From NCBI GenBank assembly GCA_028554795.2, contig CM068826.1, positions 102,860,346-102,924,345 of the forward strand: DNA of 64,000 nt, in the 5' to 3' direction. The first letter of the stretch is position 1. Each line of letters opens with the position of its first letter. Position numbers and translations under genes: made by a program. The stretch is from Sinohyriopsis cumingii. Its lineage: Eukaryota > Mollusca > Bivalvia > Unionida > Unionidae. This document shows, in pieces, positions 47,661 to 58,546 of the stretch. The notes below the pieces were generated by a model. The model saw nothing but the letters and a program-made list of their open reading frames with translations, ran no database searches and was not told the origin of the DNA.

Positions 47661-49349
47661 ATGCCTCGAAAGTGTGTTAATACCGCGGACAATTTTTGCT
47701 ATATTTGTGGGGAAGTGACATTTGCCAACCAGAAGAAAAGTATCAATTCTCAAGTGAAGAAGGCATATCATCTTTACTTCGGATGCAAGGTTGGTGACCA
47801 AGACAAGCCTTGGGCTCCGCATATATGCTGTGCTACATGTACAACACAGCTTTCACAGTGGTTGAATTGCAAAAGGTCATCAATGCCGTTTGCAGTCCCA
47901 ATGGTGTGGAGAGAGCCAAGCAACCACCTAAATGACTGTTACTTCTGCTTGGTTCCTCCTCTTTCCGGCGGAATAACGAAGCGAAAGAAGTCGAGAATAG
48001 TCTACCCAAACATTCCGTCTGCATTGAGACCAGTTCCACATGGTGAGGGACTTCCTATTCCAGAACCTCCAGCAGAATATTCTCTTGATTCATCTGACGA
48101 AGACAAAGGTGAGTCGACCTGTTCTTCTCCTGGTCCATCAGCATGCAGTGATCCAGATTTTCACTGTGGTGCATCATCAACCCCACACAGAATAACACAG
48201 GAAGAACTAAATGACCTGATTCGTGATTTGGACTTATCAAAGAACAAGGCAGAATTGCTAGGATCAAGACTCCAACAATGGAATCTTCTAGAAGAAGATG
48301 TCACAATTACTGCATATCGAAAGCGCCACCAGCAATTGGAGCCTTTCTTCAGAAAGGAAAGTAATCTGATATTCTGTTCCGATATTGAGGGCCTCATGAA
48401 TGCTTTAAAAATCACTCATGACCCACAAGAATGGAGACTATTTGTGGACTCTTCGAAACTGAGTCTCAAGGCTGTGCTTTTGCACAATGGAAACATTCTT
48501 CCATCTATTCCAGTAGCGTATGCTGTCCACATGAAAGAGACATACGATAACTTAAGGCAGCTACTGAATTCCATTGAGTATAACAAGTACAGCTGGCACC
48601 TCTGTGGTGATTTGAAGGTAGTTGCCCTTTTAATGGGACTGCAGCAAGGATATACAAAATACATGTGTTTCTTATGCGAGTGGGATAGCCGAGCAAGGGA
48701 AATGCACTACATGAGGAAGGAATGGACTCACAGGCAGAATGTAGCCATTGGAGAGAAGAATATCCAACACCCAGCTCTGGTTGAGGCTCAGAAAATCTTG
48801 CTACCACCCCTTCACATCAAACTAGGTTTGATGAAGAACTTCGTGAAAGCCATTGACCGGACTTTGCCAGCATTCCGATACCTGCATGAAAAATTCCCTC
48901 GACTCAGCGAAGCAAAGATTAAAGAGGGAGTTTTTGTGGGTCCTCAGATTCGAGAGCTTTTCAAAGATGACCGGTTCAACAACTTGCTGGAAGGTGACGC
49001 GAAACAAGCATGGAATGCTTTTCGCCTAGTTTCTACAAACTTCCTCGGAAATGTTAGGGCAGAAAACTATAAGGAACTAGTAGAAGACATGTTGATGAAG
49101 TATAAGAAACTTGGCTGCAATATGTCTCTAAAGATTCACTTCCTTCATTCCCATTTGGATTTCTTTCCTAGCAACTGTGGTATTGTTAGTGATGAACACG
49201 GCGAACGTTTTCATCAAGATATCGCAACAATGGAACAAAGATACCAGGGAAAATGGTCCACTACAATGCTGGCTGACTACTGCTGGACACTCCTCAGAGA
49301 TGCTCCCGAACAGCTGTACAAGAGACAGGCGAAGAAATCTAAGATGTAG
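47661..49349 (+). CDS. cargo protein with N-terminal zinc motifs, widespread unnamed family
   Basis: 562 residues, intact. Residues 5-60 hold Cys pairs (C13/C16 and C57/C60) of a treble-clef or ZAD-like module, and C93/C96 form another pair. Residues 114-138 carry YPNIPSALRPVPHGEGLPIP. Residues 145-175 are acidic and Ser-rich. Residues 255-520 are the conserved core: FVDSSKLSLKAVLLHNG (Asp263), LCGDLKVVALLMGLQQGYTK (Asp317), CFLCEWDSRAR, LPPLHIKLGLMKNFVKAI and SDEHGERFHQD (Asp511, Glu512, Glu515). I know this core from many unnamed invertebrate and fish predicted proteins. The spaced acidic residues would suit an RNase H-like transposase fold, but that is inference. Its own promoter and opposite strand set it apart from the virion block. 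Confidence 0.75.
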   Translation: MPRKCVNTADNFCYICGEVTFANQKKSINSQVKKAYHLYFGCKVGDQDKPWAPHICCATCTTQLSQWLNCKRSSMPFAVPMVWREPSNHLNDCYFCLVPPLSGGITKRKKSRIVYPNIPSALRPVPHGEGLPIPEPPAEYSLDSSDEDKGESTCSSPGPSACSDPDFHCGASSTPHRITQEELNDLIRDLDLSKNKAELLGSRLQQWNLLEEDVTITAYRKRHQQLEPFFRKESNLIFCSDIEGLMNALKITHDPQEWRLFVDSSKLSLKAVLLHNGNILPSIPVAYAVHMKETYDNLRQLLNSIEYNKYSWHLCGDLKVVALLMGLQQGYTKYMCFLCEWDSRAREMHYMRKEWTHRQNVAIGEKNIQHPALVEAQKILLPPLHIKLGLMKNFVKAIDRTLPAFRYLHEKFPRLSEAKIKEGVFVGPQIRELFKDDRFNNLLEGDAKQAWNAFRLVSTNFLGNVRAENYKELVEDMLMKYKKLGCNMSLKIHFLHSHLDFFPSNCGIVSDEHGERFHQDIATMEQRYQGKWSTTMLADYCWTLLRDAPEQLYKRQAKKSKM

Positions 49350-49674
49350 TCAATGACTTGATTTTTTATAGGTAGGCTATTACAGTTGACCTTTTACTAT
49401 TGGAATGCATTTCGTTATGTAAACATTAATTTCTTGCAGATTACAAAAAAACTAGAGCCAATTTTGCAATTTGACTGTCATATTCGTGTTCAGCACATAA
49501 AAATTGATAAGAATTGACTAATTTTATTTCAGTAACATGACTTTTGTAAAAATTTGTTGTCCAGTGTATAATTGTTCTCGCGCTATTCTGGCAGAATGAG
49601 GCTCTCCAACTGTGCTAGTTTTCCGACTCATATTATTTTTAAGTATATTATTTTAATGCGACGTAAAATGGACC
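49350..49674. other. 3' flank of cargo gene inside the element
   Basis: AT-rich, no open frame of note. It presumably holds the 3' end of the cargo transcript; AATAAA-like signals are not decisive. Confidence 0.4.
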
Positions 49675-49923
49675 AAAGCAGCCCCACCATGCAACAAAAA
49701 AAATAACACAAAAAATTATTTCCTGATTTTTATTTTCTTGTCCTGGACGCTATATTTACTAACACACACGGCGCGACCACCCGATGCATCCGGTCTGAAA
49801 TGCATGAAAATTAGCTTCCGTAGAAGGCTTTATTTCTGCTTTCTGAGGCTTCTACGGAGAAAGTTCTCGTAGGAAGGTTTATTTTGGCTGGACGCACTGG
49901 TCTGTTCAACTTCCCTGCTGCTC
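49675..49923 (-). repeat. right terminal inverted repeat
   Basis: Reverse complement of the left repeat (32467-32715), about 96% identical, ending CTTCCCTGCTGCT at the outer border. Confidence 0.95.
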
Positions 49924-49930
49924 AAAAGTA
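49924..49930. repeat. target-site duplication, right copy
   Basis: CAAAAGT directly follows the right terminal repeat. The LINE coding sequence continues immediately after it. Confidence 0.8.
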
Positions 49931-50760
49931 GAGAGGGCTTGGAGTTGCCGAGCCCCCTGCTACTAATAATCAACCGATTTAAAAAATTACAATCATACCC
50001 GGCTACAGCGTGGGAAGCACTGTACAATCTACTGGTTCGGTTTCACCTTGAGAAACCGACCAGAGATATACAAAAATAACAAATTAATATAAAAAAATCG
50101 AAATGCCACGCAAATTTAAACAAATAAGAGAACTAATTTTAAAATACAGGGACAAAACAGATTTATGGGAAATAGAAATAAGTAAAAGTCACGCTTGGAT
50201 TAGGGAGGAGGTAACCAAAAATATAAAATGTAGAGTACAGCAGGACAACTGGGGGGTAAATTGGACAACAACTTTGAAAAATTGGGAAAAAATAAGATCT
50301 GTCAAAACACAAAGTATAATTTTTAAATACCTGCACAACGCCTGGCTAACAGGCGAAGAAGCAATCAAACGTCGTACGATCAGGATAATGCCGAAATACC
50401 CTTTATGTAAAACAGCGAACTTCACCAGACTACATACGATTGCCTAATGTGATAAAACTAAACATAATAGGATAAAGTTAATAATGGACATTTGCAAAAC
50501 ATATAAGTATAACAAATATAACATTTTATTCATAGATGTAGACTAAGAAAACAAATTCGTTCTAAAAATTATACACTATATAGTAACTACGATGATATCA
50601 TGTGGACAGGTGATACATATTTTTAAATAAGATACGTGGTACAAATAAGAATATTAACCACAATAAGAACTCAGTACGTCTTATGACGAACAGATACTTA
50701 CCGTCAGGCTGATATAACGCAATTTATGTTGGAATTGGGAGAGAGAGGGAGAGGAAGGAA
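49931..50760 (+). pseudogene. LINE ORF2, C-terminal part and 3' region
   Basis: The first codons (REGLELPSPLLLIINRFKK) continue the LINE frame that was cut at the left border of the virus-like element. The frame then reads TAWEALYNLLVRFHLEK and breaks. From 50103 a 114-codon frame gives NWEKIRSVKTQSIIFKYLHN, TGEEAIKRRTI and a Cys remnant (YPLCKTANFTRLHTI), as in L1/Tx1 C-termini. The 3' end is approximate. Confidence 0.7.
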
Positions 50761-51938
50761 TCGGTATTACAGACCGAAGGGTCGAGTAGCGCAAATGCGA
50801 GCTGATGCCATACCCATACCCCCTCCTCTCACCCCACAACAGCCATATTTAAAAGAAAATTTCAAATTATATTTTAAATATTTAAAAAAATATATATTAT
50901 TTTTTAAAAAGGAAAGGGAAGAAATGAATGAAAGGAAAGATTTTTTTTCTGAAAGAAAATTCTAAAGGCATAGCAAGGGATACAGGGAAACTATATGGGG
51001 TAAGTAAAAGGCGATGACATCATGGGGATAAGTCACATGGCGCTACGCGAAGTGGACAGACCCATGAAAGAGTCTTTGAAAACACCCCATGTAGAACATA
51101 AACAGACAAAACAGAGACACAAATACATACTCTATAACACTTAGTTTAAAACCCTACTAACTTCTTCTATATCTTAAAAACCATACAGCTCCCTCACTGT
51201 ATGGTTGAACACTAAACAATAATGTAGTCTCATTAAACAATTTTGGATCTTTCAATATATAGAATAATCAGATAAACTAAATAAAGGAGGCCTAACTCGA
51301 CCCAGGAGAAACACATAGAGAATAAAAGAAGTGTGGACCTTGGATCGAGCGTAACCTATCTATCAACATCTTTACAAACTATTACGAGGAACGACACATA
51401 TTAACACTCGAATAATACAATAGGAATTTTTTTATAACAAAATCTAAATAGTACACCGTTCCATCGTCAAAATTCGAAAACCATAAAACAAATTTAAAGA
51501 TAAAATATAATATATATCATAACGGATCTTAAATCCAAATTACGAAAAAATACAAGTGGGAAAGATATTTGATTTATACTTGCTGTTTCAAACATACAGA
51601 AAATATAGCATACACACAATATAGCACCACTACATATAGCAAACAGTGAGACCTAGGCGACCTATAGCAAAGGTCACACAATTTCAAGGGAAGGAACTTC
51701 GAGCAAGGTGAGGGAAACCAGGCTAGGATGAACAACCCTTTAGATAACACTAAGGAAACATAAATATCACATCAAAAATTCTAAAAACTAAATTTTTGAT
51801 ATAAAATTTTGTTTTAAATAAAACATACAACACATCTGAGGGGGAAACACACAAGCATAAAATATTTTTATTTTTTTTGGAAATGGGAGGGCATCTGTCT
51901 GGTGCCCCCCCCCCCCCCCAAGAACTAAACAGAGGTAT
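50761..51938. other. non-coding AT-rich stretch
   Basis: Possibly the LINE 3' region at its left end. A C-run of about 15 occurs near 51905-51919. No gene is seen. Confidence 0.4.
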
Positions 51939-52099
51939 TGTTGTTGTTGTTGTTGTAGGGTTTAACGCCATTTTTCAGCACAAGATAGGCTATACATTGC
52001 GGCCATTATAAATGGCGGAGGAAGAACCAGGGAAAACCCCGGAAAGAACCATTGACCCACGAGAAGCTACTGGCAAGCTTTCTCGCATACCCACATAGT
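51939..52099 (-). mobile_element. SINE type 1 copy, 5'-truncated
   Basis: On the plus strand it starts with the (GTT)n tail complement, then AGGGTTTAACGCCATTTTTC, GCTATACATTGCGGCC, GGAAAACCCCGGAAAGAACC and GAGAAGCTACTGGCAAGCTT, and ends at CGCATACCCACATAG. The tRNA-like head is absent. Confidence 0.8.
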
Positions 52100-52443
52100 T
52101 CGAGTTTCCTCTGACCCTTGTCACCCCATTTTTGATATTTGGATATTTATGTTGGGGTGTAGAAAAGTTGGAATTCGCAGACACCATTTGGTGTCGGCAT
52201 GGGGTAGCCGCTTACTAGGCGGCCCAGCAAACTTGAACGATCTTTCATCGCGATATACCTGCATGAAATTGATAGGAATATGATTTATTTTTTTCAGAAA
52301 TCGTGAGCATATCATTTGTCATGTCTTTAATCCGCTGACAGACGAGACGAAAGTGCGTCTTTGCTAAAATTTGACCTGGATCTGGTCATTTGCATCCCGA
52401 GTCACGCGACTTTACAAATCTCGCAACCGCCATGACAATGACA
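52100..52443. other. intergenic stretch
   Basis: Nothing recognised between a SINE and the LINE ORF1 relic. Confidence 0.35.
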
Positions 52444-53411
52444 TCAGACGTCTTTCTCCTTATTCCATTCTGCAAGTAGTTCTTGTTTATTAATAATTGT
52501 TACCATTCTTGTTGTTTTATCTGCGCATTCTATATGTTGGGACATCGCAACTTGTTTCCCTTGTTGCTGATGTTGGCCCCTGCTTTGTTGTTCTTGTTGT
52601 TTCTGTTGGTGTTTTTGTTTTCGTTGTCGAGCCTGCATATCCTGTTGTTTTTGTTTATGTTGTTCATGTTTGGTGTTCTGATGTTGCTTTTTGTGGCTTG
52701 GAAGATTCATCATTTTCTGTTGTTTTTGTTGTTGTTCCTGCCTATTCTGTCCTTGTTTGGTGTTCTGTATGATCTGTTTGTTCTGTTTGTCTTGCTGCTG
52801 GTTTTGCTCTTTTTTTGGTAAGGGAAAATTATCATTTCCGAACATAGAGACTTGCTGTTTACTCTCCTCTAGGATTTTTGGACATTTTTGTGGGGTATGG
52901 CCAGTATTCCCACATTTTTTACACTTTCCATATTGGATGCAACCTTTATACCAGGATTTTGTTAGAATACCATGTAGAAAAAAAGGCTGGTTTCATTTTC
53001 TTTATTTCCGTCTTCTCTAATTCGAGTATCCTTATCCCATATTTGATAGGAGTTAGGGGGTGAGTGCCCATTCACGCTTTTGTCGCTTTGAAGTTAAATT
53101 GTTCTTCGAACTTCTCCACTGTTGCCTGTAGGTGTATCTTTAATGGTATCTCAGAGAGATGCAGTTCTGCAGTTTTCTTGTTTGTTTTTCCATTAAATTG
53201 GTGATGGTTCCTTGATAAAAACTTGTTCTCCTCCAATTGTTATTTCTCCGGTGGCAATATCGGATTGGATTCGCTTTGGTCTTGGTATATACCCTTTGAA
53301 CCCCTTCCTATTAAGTGATTCCATCAAATTAACTAAGTCCTTATTCATAATTTGTAGAGCTATGGGTACTGTTGCCATACTTGGACTTCTTTCTAATGGC
53401 ATTTCTGCCAT
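52444..53411 (-). pseudogene. decayed LINE ORF1 (RRM-like start, CCHC knuckle, Gln-rich tail)
   Basis: Reading the minus strand, the ATG at 53411 starts a 72-codon frame (ATVPIALQIMNKDLVNLMES) that stops at 53193. Further on, a frame gives the zinc knuckle CKKCGNTGHTPQKC near 52885-52926. This runs into a 133-codon Gln-rich frame (52845-52444) with many QQ and KQ repeats, ending at a normal stop. The order of RNA-binding-like domain, CCHC knuckle and Gln-rich tail suits the ORF1 of RNase H-type LINEs. The pieces are not in one frame. Confidence 0.55.
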
Positions 53412-54786
53412 ATCTGTTTCTTGTGTGCCCTAATTGTATTCACATTCAAGAAAGGATCCTTCGTCCGTCTCAATTCTTCTGGTCATAAAATATTTTCCCA
53501 ACCCTGTCACTTCTTTGTTTTTCGTCATTATGTGTTATTTCACGCGCAGCACGTGTTCCTCACTCTGAATTCTTTTCAGGTATTTTCTCAACAGTTGTAT
53601 ATCTTTCGAGGAACATTTTTTTATTATAGATTTCTAAGTTTATCCTCTTTAGTTCTCTGTATTCGCACATCGTTTTCCAGTATCTTATAAAATTATGTGG
53701 ACTTACGGCCAGTTTGTTTCGTTCTTGCCATGGCAGATTAATATTTGAAGACCTTACTTCTTAATATTGAGTTTCATAGTTGTCATCGAGGCAGTTTTTG
53801 AGATATTCTACTTGCCTTGAACCAACGTGTCTACGGCTATAAGTGGCTAGCTCTGCTTTCTAGCCGACTATTGGTATTTCACTGGCTACATACTGTGCAG
53901 TGACTAAATGAGGTGTACATGCCTCACATTCACTGCAAGAACAACACAAGACCAAATTCACAAATGTATCCATATCTTTAATTATTACACAACAATAGGT
54001 CAAAAAGTTACACGATAACGTTAAGTTACGAAATTTGACAGGGGCCAGTTTACGATCTTGTGATAAAACCTCCATTATATCGAGCAACACAAGGGCACCA
54101 AAACAAGGAAAATTGCTGATTGACAAAAAAGAAATGGAACATTTCAAGTCCACTACTTTAATGGACCAATCATAAGCTGCTGTTTTGACATCATTTGCTG
54201 TTGTGTGGCGGGAATCAGCTGAGAAACTTAAAATACTTCTTTCAAACTTAAGCTGCTAACATTCATCTTGTATAAGGCGTGTCAGACTTAGAGAAGTATC
54301 TGTTGGCATCTTCCCGTTGGCATGACAATGTACCAAAAAAGCTTCTGTCTTGAAAATACCGGTTACTCGGGTAACTTTAATGTTGCCTAACTAAATTAAG
54401 AGTCACAAAAAATCTATATTTTCTCTTTCCTAATTTCTCAGCCGTCTGAGTCGTAAAGATGTGTGGTATCTCATCGAAAGGAAAACTTTATCCTCGTCAA
54501 AATGACGTCTAAATTAATGAAATTACGAATACCATTAAGAAATCGAATGCTGAATGTGAAACTGCAAATAATATTTTTATAATATTTACCCATTTTAGTC
54601 TCAAGTTTACGGTGAGTAACCGTGCAAACCCCCCCTCCATAAACAAACAACCCCCTCCCAACCCCCAACCCCAACACAAACCGACAAAGAAACAACACAC
54701 ATACTAAGCGATGTTGAAATTCAGTGTTTTGATTGGGTATAAAATATATTCAGATTTATTCTCAAGGTGCCAATCTGTATCCACTG

Positions 54787-54824
<38 letters not shown>

Positions 54825-56393
54825 TAAAACTGACGATAGACCTTGCTTTGATATATAAAAAATATGCTTTTAATACTTAATGCAACGGCAACTTTGTTTT
54901 GGAGCTTGAAAATCTTCGTCGGTCCGCGAATTCCTCCAGATACTCCAGTATCATCACCTCATTAACGTTCTAGACTTCGGGTGAACGTTGAGTAAGTATT
55001 GGGACGATGGACATCTCATTTCCAAGACTTGAAATTAGTTGCAAGGCTATCCTCAAAACATGTAATAATGTATACTCCACCCCCACCCCCATAATATCAA
55101 GTTGCAATGAGGCGATTGTTACGGTATGACAAACACACTAAAAGGAGAACACATATCGTTGCATTATTTTCCTGTCTAGTATAATGTTCTCAGATTTTCA
55201 TTTTTCCTCTGCAAATAACTTTCAAAAAGAAATATTAAAAAAATTATTTTTAATAATAATAATAATAATAATAATAATATTTCATACAAAGGTTTTAAAA
55301 ACAAAAACCCAGCAATTTCACACAAGATATAACACCATAAAACCTCCCAAAATATTAATTTGCTCCAGCGATCAATTATTGATGAAGTACGACAGAATGC
55401 AAGATGAAACAATTCTTTCAAGATTTTGTTAATACTACTAGCTATTGTATTTCTACATAAGTACACTATCTTTCAAAGCCAAACGTAAAAAGACCAATGA
55501 GCTTTGTTGTTCACAAGCTTTCCCGACGTACTATGGCGCCATTATAACACTAAAAACCTAACCCATTATTGAAACAGACATTTAACCGCGTCATTGTAGA
55601 ACGTGCAAAAATTTTCCGTCATTGTATAACGTAGAAAACTTTTCCATAGGGGAAAATTGTCCATTTGTCCATATATGAAGAAAACAAAATTAGCATGTGT
55701 CGATGGGATGCTTGTTACTTTATTTATAAAGGGTCACTAGATAATATCGTGGGAAATTAGTGTCTAAAATACGTTTGACATCTTTGGATAGAGGCAAAGG
55801 GGAGATAAGCGAGCACTTCTTATTATTGAGAATTTTTCCCGCGTTTTTGGAAATCGGCCTCGTTTAACAGTGTATGTTCCTAATTTTAACCGGTGAGTAA
55901 AATCTTATATCTTTTGGGTAAAAGTATTGTGATATTACTAACTCTTGATTCTCATTAATAGACCCTTTATTACATATGGACAAAGCTGATCGCGTACATT
56001 CATAGCTATGTACCCTTGTCATTACCGAATGCGTGTTATTTTACGTAACATGTGAGGTACCTATTTCCGATGGTGATATATTTTCGGTGAATTGTCCGTC
56101 GGCTCGGATGGATATTTAAATGTGAATTTAACGCTTCCATTTTTTTTTATGTTGAAACACTTGTCAAAGTCAGTACAGTTAGTTGACAAGTTATGAAAAA
56201 TGCAGAATGTTTCTTGAGTTTCGACTTCCTTGTTCGCAATGAAACACAACGTAACAAGCCAACTGTTTCATAGCTATCTCAGTAATATGGCAAGATTTAT
56301 CTCCCTTAAAAGCTGTGGCCAATCTTTTCTTTCCTTGTTTTCCTCCCTTAAATTTAATAGTCGTGACCAGTATTTTTTCACTGATTTTATATC

Positions 56394-56466
<73 letters not shown>

Positions 56467-57599
56467 CATGAACTAGTCGTCTTGATTGCAGTTCAGTGCT
56501 AGATTGTCAAGACATTTTTGCACCATGCAGCATCAACCATCAGCCTTTACAAGAAGTTATTTAAAAAAAAAAATACGTCCATACTAATTTTGAAACAATT
56601 TTATTTTTGCTGAGGATTCAGCAGTTGTGATAAATGTTTGTGGAAACAAATCATAATCTTTGAGTGTTATGGGTAGAAAGCTGAATTTATAGCCCATCAG
56701 TTCATGGTTATGGTGTCAGATAATTATAGTCTGATTGATTGGATTAACGTTGAATGCACCCAAAAGGGCATGTCCGACAAGTTTATTCCCACACAGTGGG
56801 ATGCTAAATGTTCCTGGGGGAAGGAATTAGAGCCATATCCCCCAGGTGTTTAGCTAATTTAGCCATCAGGTCATAGGACTATATGTCCCAAACAACCAGA
56901 ATTAAGGGCTTTCATGAGTGGGAATGGGCCCAACACACACTCATGTTAGCAAATAGATGATTTCAGTCTGTTATTGACTGTACTATGTGTCGACCCATGC
57001 AGTATGTAATGCACGTTGCGATTGGTTACAGTGATGACATCACATCAGGACACCTAGCTTTAGGCAGGTGGAAATTGTTCCACATCTTCGTTGTTATACG
57101 ATGTCTGAGAGAGGCAAGGGGGCAAGAAACTTGGTAAGCAAGCTATTGATGTCATGCACTCCCAAGAACGCCAGCCCATACTTAGTCAAATTTAGTCTAG
57201 TTGTACTAATGGACAATAAAACAATAAATGCAAATGTGTTAGCCACCTGTGCAATTGGGTCAAATCAAAACAAGTTGTAAAATTTTCCTACGTCCTAACA
57301 ATCAGTAAAATCCGATTACATAGTATACGTTATAGATGCCCTACAAATTTTTAATAAGTAATATGTCTAAGGGACATATAAAAAGTTTGGTCACTCTTAG
57401 GTCATAAAAGGTTTGAATTTTGAAGTGGTGGATTGAAAGGTCAAGTTAGTGTACATAATAGTTTTTTCAAAACGTGATACCAATCCAAAATGGTTCCCTG
57501 GATAAGAGGCAGTATTGGTAGCGCTTAGAAGGGCTTTTTAAACAAAAGTTTCCTGTTTTTCTTCTGCTTCTTTACATTTCTCCGCAGTCCTTTTTCCTC
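53412..57599. other. non-coding stretch
   Basis: No gene is supported. It contains (GA)n at 54791-54819, (AAT)n at 55251-55279 and the (AT)n run listed next. A good 5' splice-site-like ACCG|GTGAGTAA occurs at about 55892 and could end a non-coding first exon of the NUDT1 gene, but there is nothing else to support it. Confidence 0.35.
56400..56465. repeat. (AT)n microsatellite
   Basis: About 33 AT dinucleotides. Confidence 0.97.
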
Positions 57600-57743
57600 T
57601 CAGGTAATTTTGGGGAAATGGTAGCTTTGTAGTGTAGAAATGTAGTTAGCGGCTTCTACTAGCTGCTGGACTGGGTAGTTCTTGTAGGCCTCTTGATAGA
57701 ATTGTGTGAGGATTCTGACACCATAGTGCCACTCGCTACTCAT
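57531..57743 (-). pseudogene. fragment of a mobile-element protein, unknown
   Basis: From ATG 57743 a 47-codon frame reads SSEWHYGVRILTQFYQEA, then PVQQLVEAANYISTLQSYHF, to a TGA at 57600-57602. The same frame continues past that stop with basic codons (EEKGLRRNVKKQKKNRK) for 24 more. Composition and codon pattern look like real former coding sequence, probably the ORF1 of the LINE family whose 3' part lies at 58.6-60.7 kb on the same strand. Confidence 0.4.
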
Positions 57744-58281
57744 TTATTTTTGCTTTTATTTATGTTAGGTGTTTCATGCGCGCATTTCACACTTATTGGT
57801 GTCCAGCTGAGGCAAGGGAAGTGACCAGGAAGGCAGGCGACCATCTGCAGGCAGGAGTCTGCTCATTCTAGGGTACTGGTCTAAATGGATGTACTTGCAC
57901 GAATTTTGAGTTTTGGTTCTTGTGTACAAAATTGTTCTAAAGATGAGCTAGGTTGGATTGGATGGAACACTCTGTGATGCTTTAGTATTAGTATGGTCTG
58001 TATCACAGAAGTAGGCTGCAGTATTACCTTGGCTGTCTTTCATGTTAGGGCTAGGTAGAGAGCAGAAAAGAGTTGGGTTTTTTCTATATTTAATTTTTTT
58101 AATGTTATTTTTAAAAAAATTAAATAAAAAAAAATTACTAGCATTTTTGTTGATTTTTAAGGATATATTTGGGATTTAAGAAGACGAAAACCTTTGCTGA
58201 TTATTCAGTCCCTTGGGACATATCAAAAGCACCCATCTGTCTATGTATATTAATCTGGTTTTAGAGAGTATTTGCATGTGT
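57744..58281. other. intergenic, with a LINE 3'-end-like motif
   Basis: At about 58186-58245 the sequence CTTTGCTGATTATTCAGTCC...CATATCAAAAGCACCCATCTG parallels CCTTGCTGAGTACTCACGTC...CATGTCAAGGGTGCCTATCTG at 58588-58638. It therefore probably belongs to a second copy of the same LINE 3' region. Otherwise nothing is recognised. Confidence 0.45.
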
Positions 58282-58294
58282 CATGTTTGTTTTA

Positions 58295-58546
58295 GGGGCT
58301 CCGAGTGGTCTAAAGCGCTCTCCGTTACGGATCACTGCCATCTCACCTCTGTCTGCGTGGGTTCGAGTCTCGGATTCAGCTAATGTGGGTATGTGAGAAA
58401 GCTTGCCATTAGCTTCTCGTCGGTTGGTGGTTCTTTCTGGGTTTTTCCGAGTTCTTCCTCCACCATTAATACTGGCTGCCATGTATAGCCTATCGTGTGC
58501 TGAAAAATGGCGTTAAACCCTACAACAACAACAACAACAACAACAA
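58295..58546 (+). mobile_element. full-length tRNA-derived SINE type 1
   Basis: The head is tRNA-like (Leu/Ser type): box A-like CTCCGAGTGGTC near 58299 and box B-like GGGTTCGAGTC near 58367. The conserved body follows, with (ACA)n at the end. The 13-bp target duplication CATGTTTGTTTTA (58282-58294) and CATGTATGTTTTA (58547-58559), one mismatch, fixes both ends. This is the reference copy for the family in this window. It would be transcribed by RNA polymerase III and mobilised by a LINE. Confidence 0.9.

Larger units (their letters stand above)
32467..49923. mobile_element. integrated Polinton/adintovirus-like dsDNA viral element, 17.46 kb
   Basis: The element has 249-bp terminal inverted repeats beginning AGCAGCAGGG, a direct repeat CAAAAGT at both borders, and the core gene set of Polinton-class viruses: integrase, family B polymerase, A32-like packaging ATPase, adenain-like protease, jelly-roll capsid protein and penton-like protein. 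The presence of ATPase, protease and capsid genes supports virion formation (family knowledge). Genes lie in alternating-strand blocks with almost no spacing. Most frames are intact, and only one small gene (38742-39115) and the C-terminal side of the 417-residue gene look broken. Base composition and codon use (many CGA, TCG and GAT codons) differ from the AT-rich host flanks. A host-domesticated locus is less likely given intact repeats and target duplication. Confidence 0.93.
28562..50760 (+). mobile_element. L1/Tx1-like LINE, decayed and interrupted by two younger insertions
   Basis: Order on the plus strand: ORF1 with CCHC knuckle (28.6-29.75 kb), endonuclease start (30.08 kb), reverse transcriptase (31.2-32.47 kb), then the 17.46 kb virus-like element, then the ORF2 C-terminal part (49.93-50.45 kb) and 3' region. 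A hAT-like MITE sits at 31778-32136. Without the two insertions the ORF2 reading order is continuous, although frameshifts and stops are scattered throughout, so the LINE was already old when hit. The 3' boundary is approximate; no clear poly(A) tail or target duplication for the LINE itself was identified. Confidence 0.8.

Noticed and set aside
52483-52821. Phe/Leu/Val-rich plus-strand frames suggesting a membrane protein
   Set aside because: Antisense of the Gln-rich ORF1 tail; CAA codons read as TTG, giving a false membrane pattern.
55850-55892. Non-coding first exon of NUDT1
   Set aside because: Only a donor-like GTGAGTAA supports it; no promoter or transcript evidence and several kb of repeats intervene.
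57068-57280. 70-codon frame with plausible composition
   Set aside because: No recognisable family and no supporting signals around it; not enough to call a gene.
58295-58385. Functional tRNA gene
   Set aside because: Box A and B are present, but the sequence continues into a repeated SINE body with target duplication; same for 21440-21530, 59090-59164 and 61240-61306.
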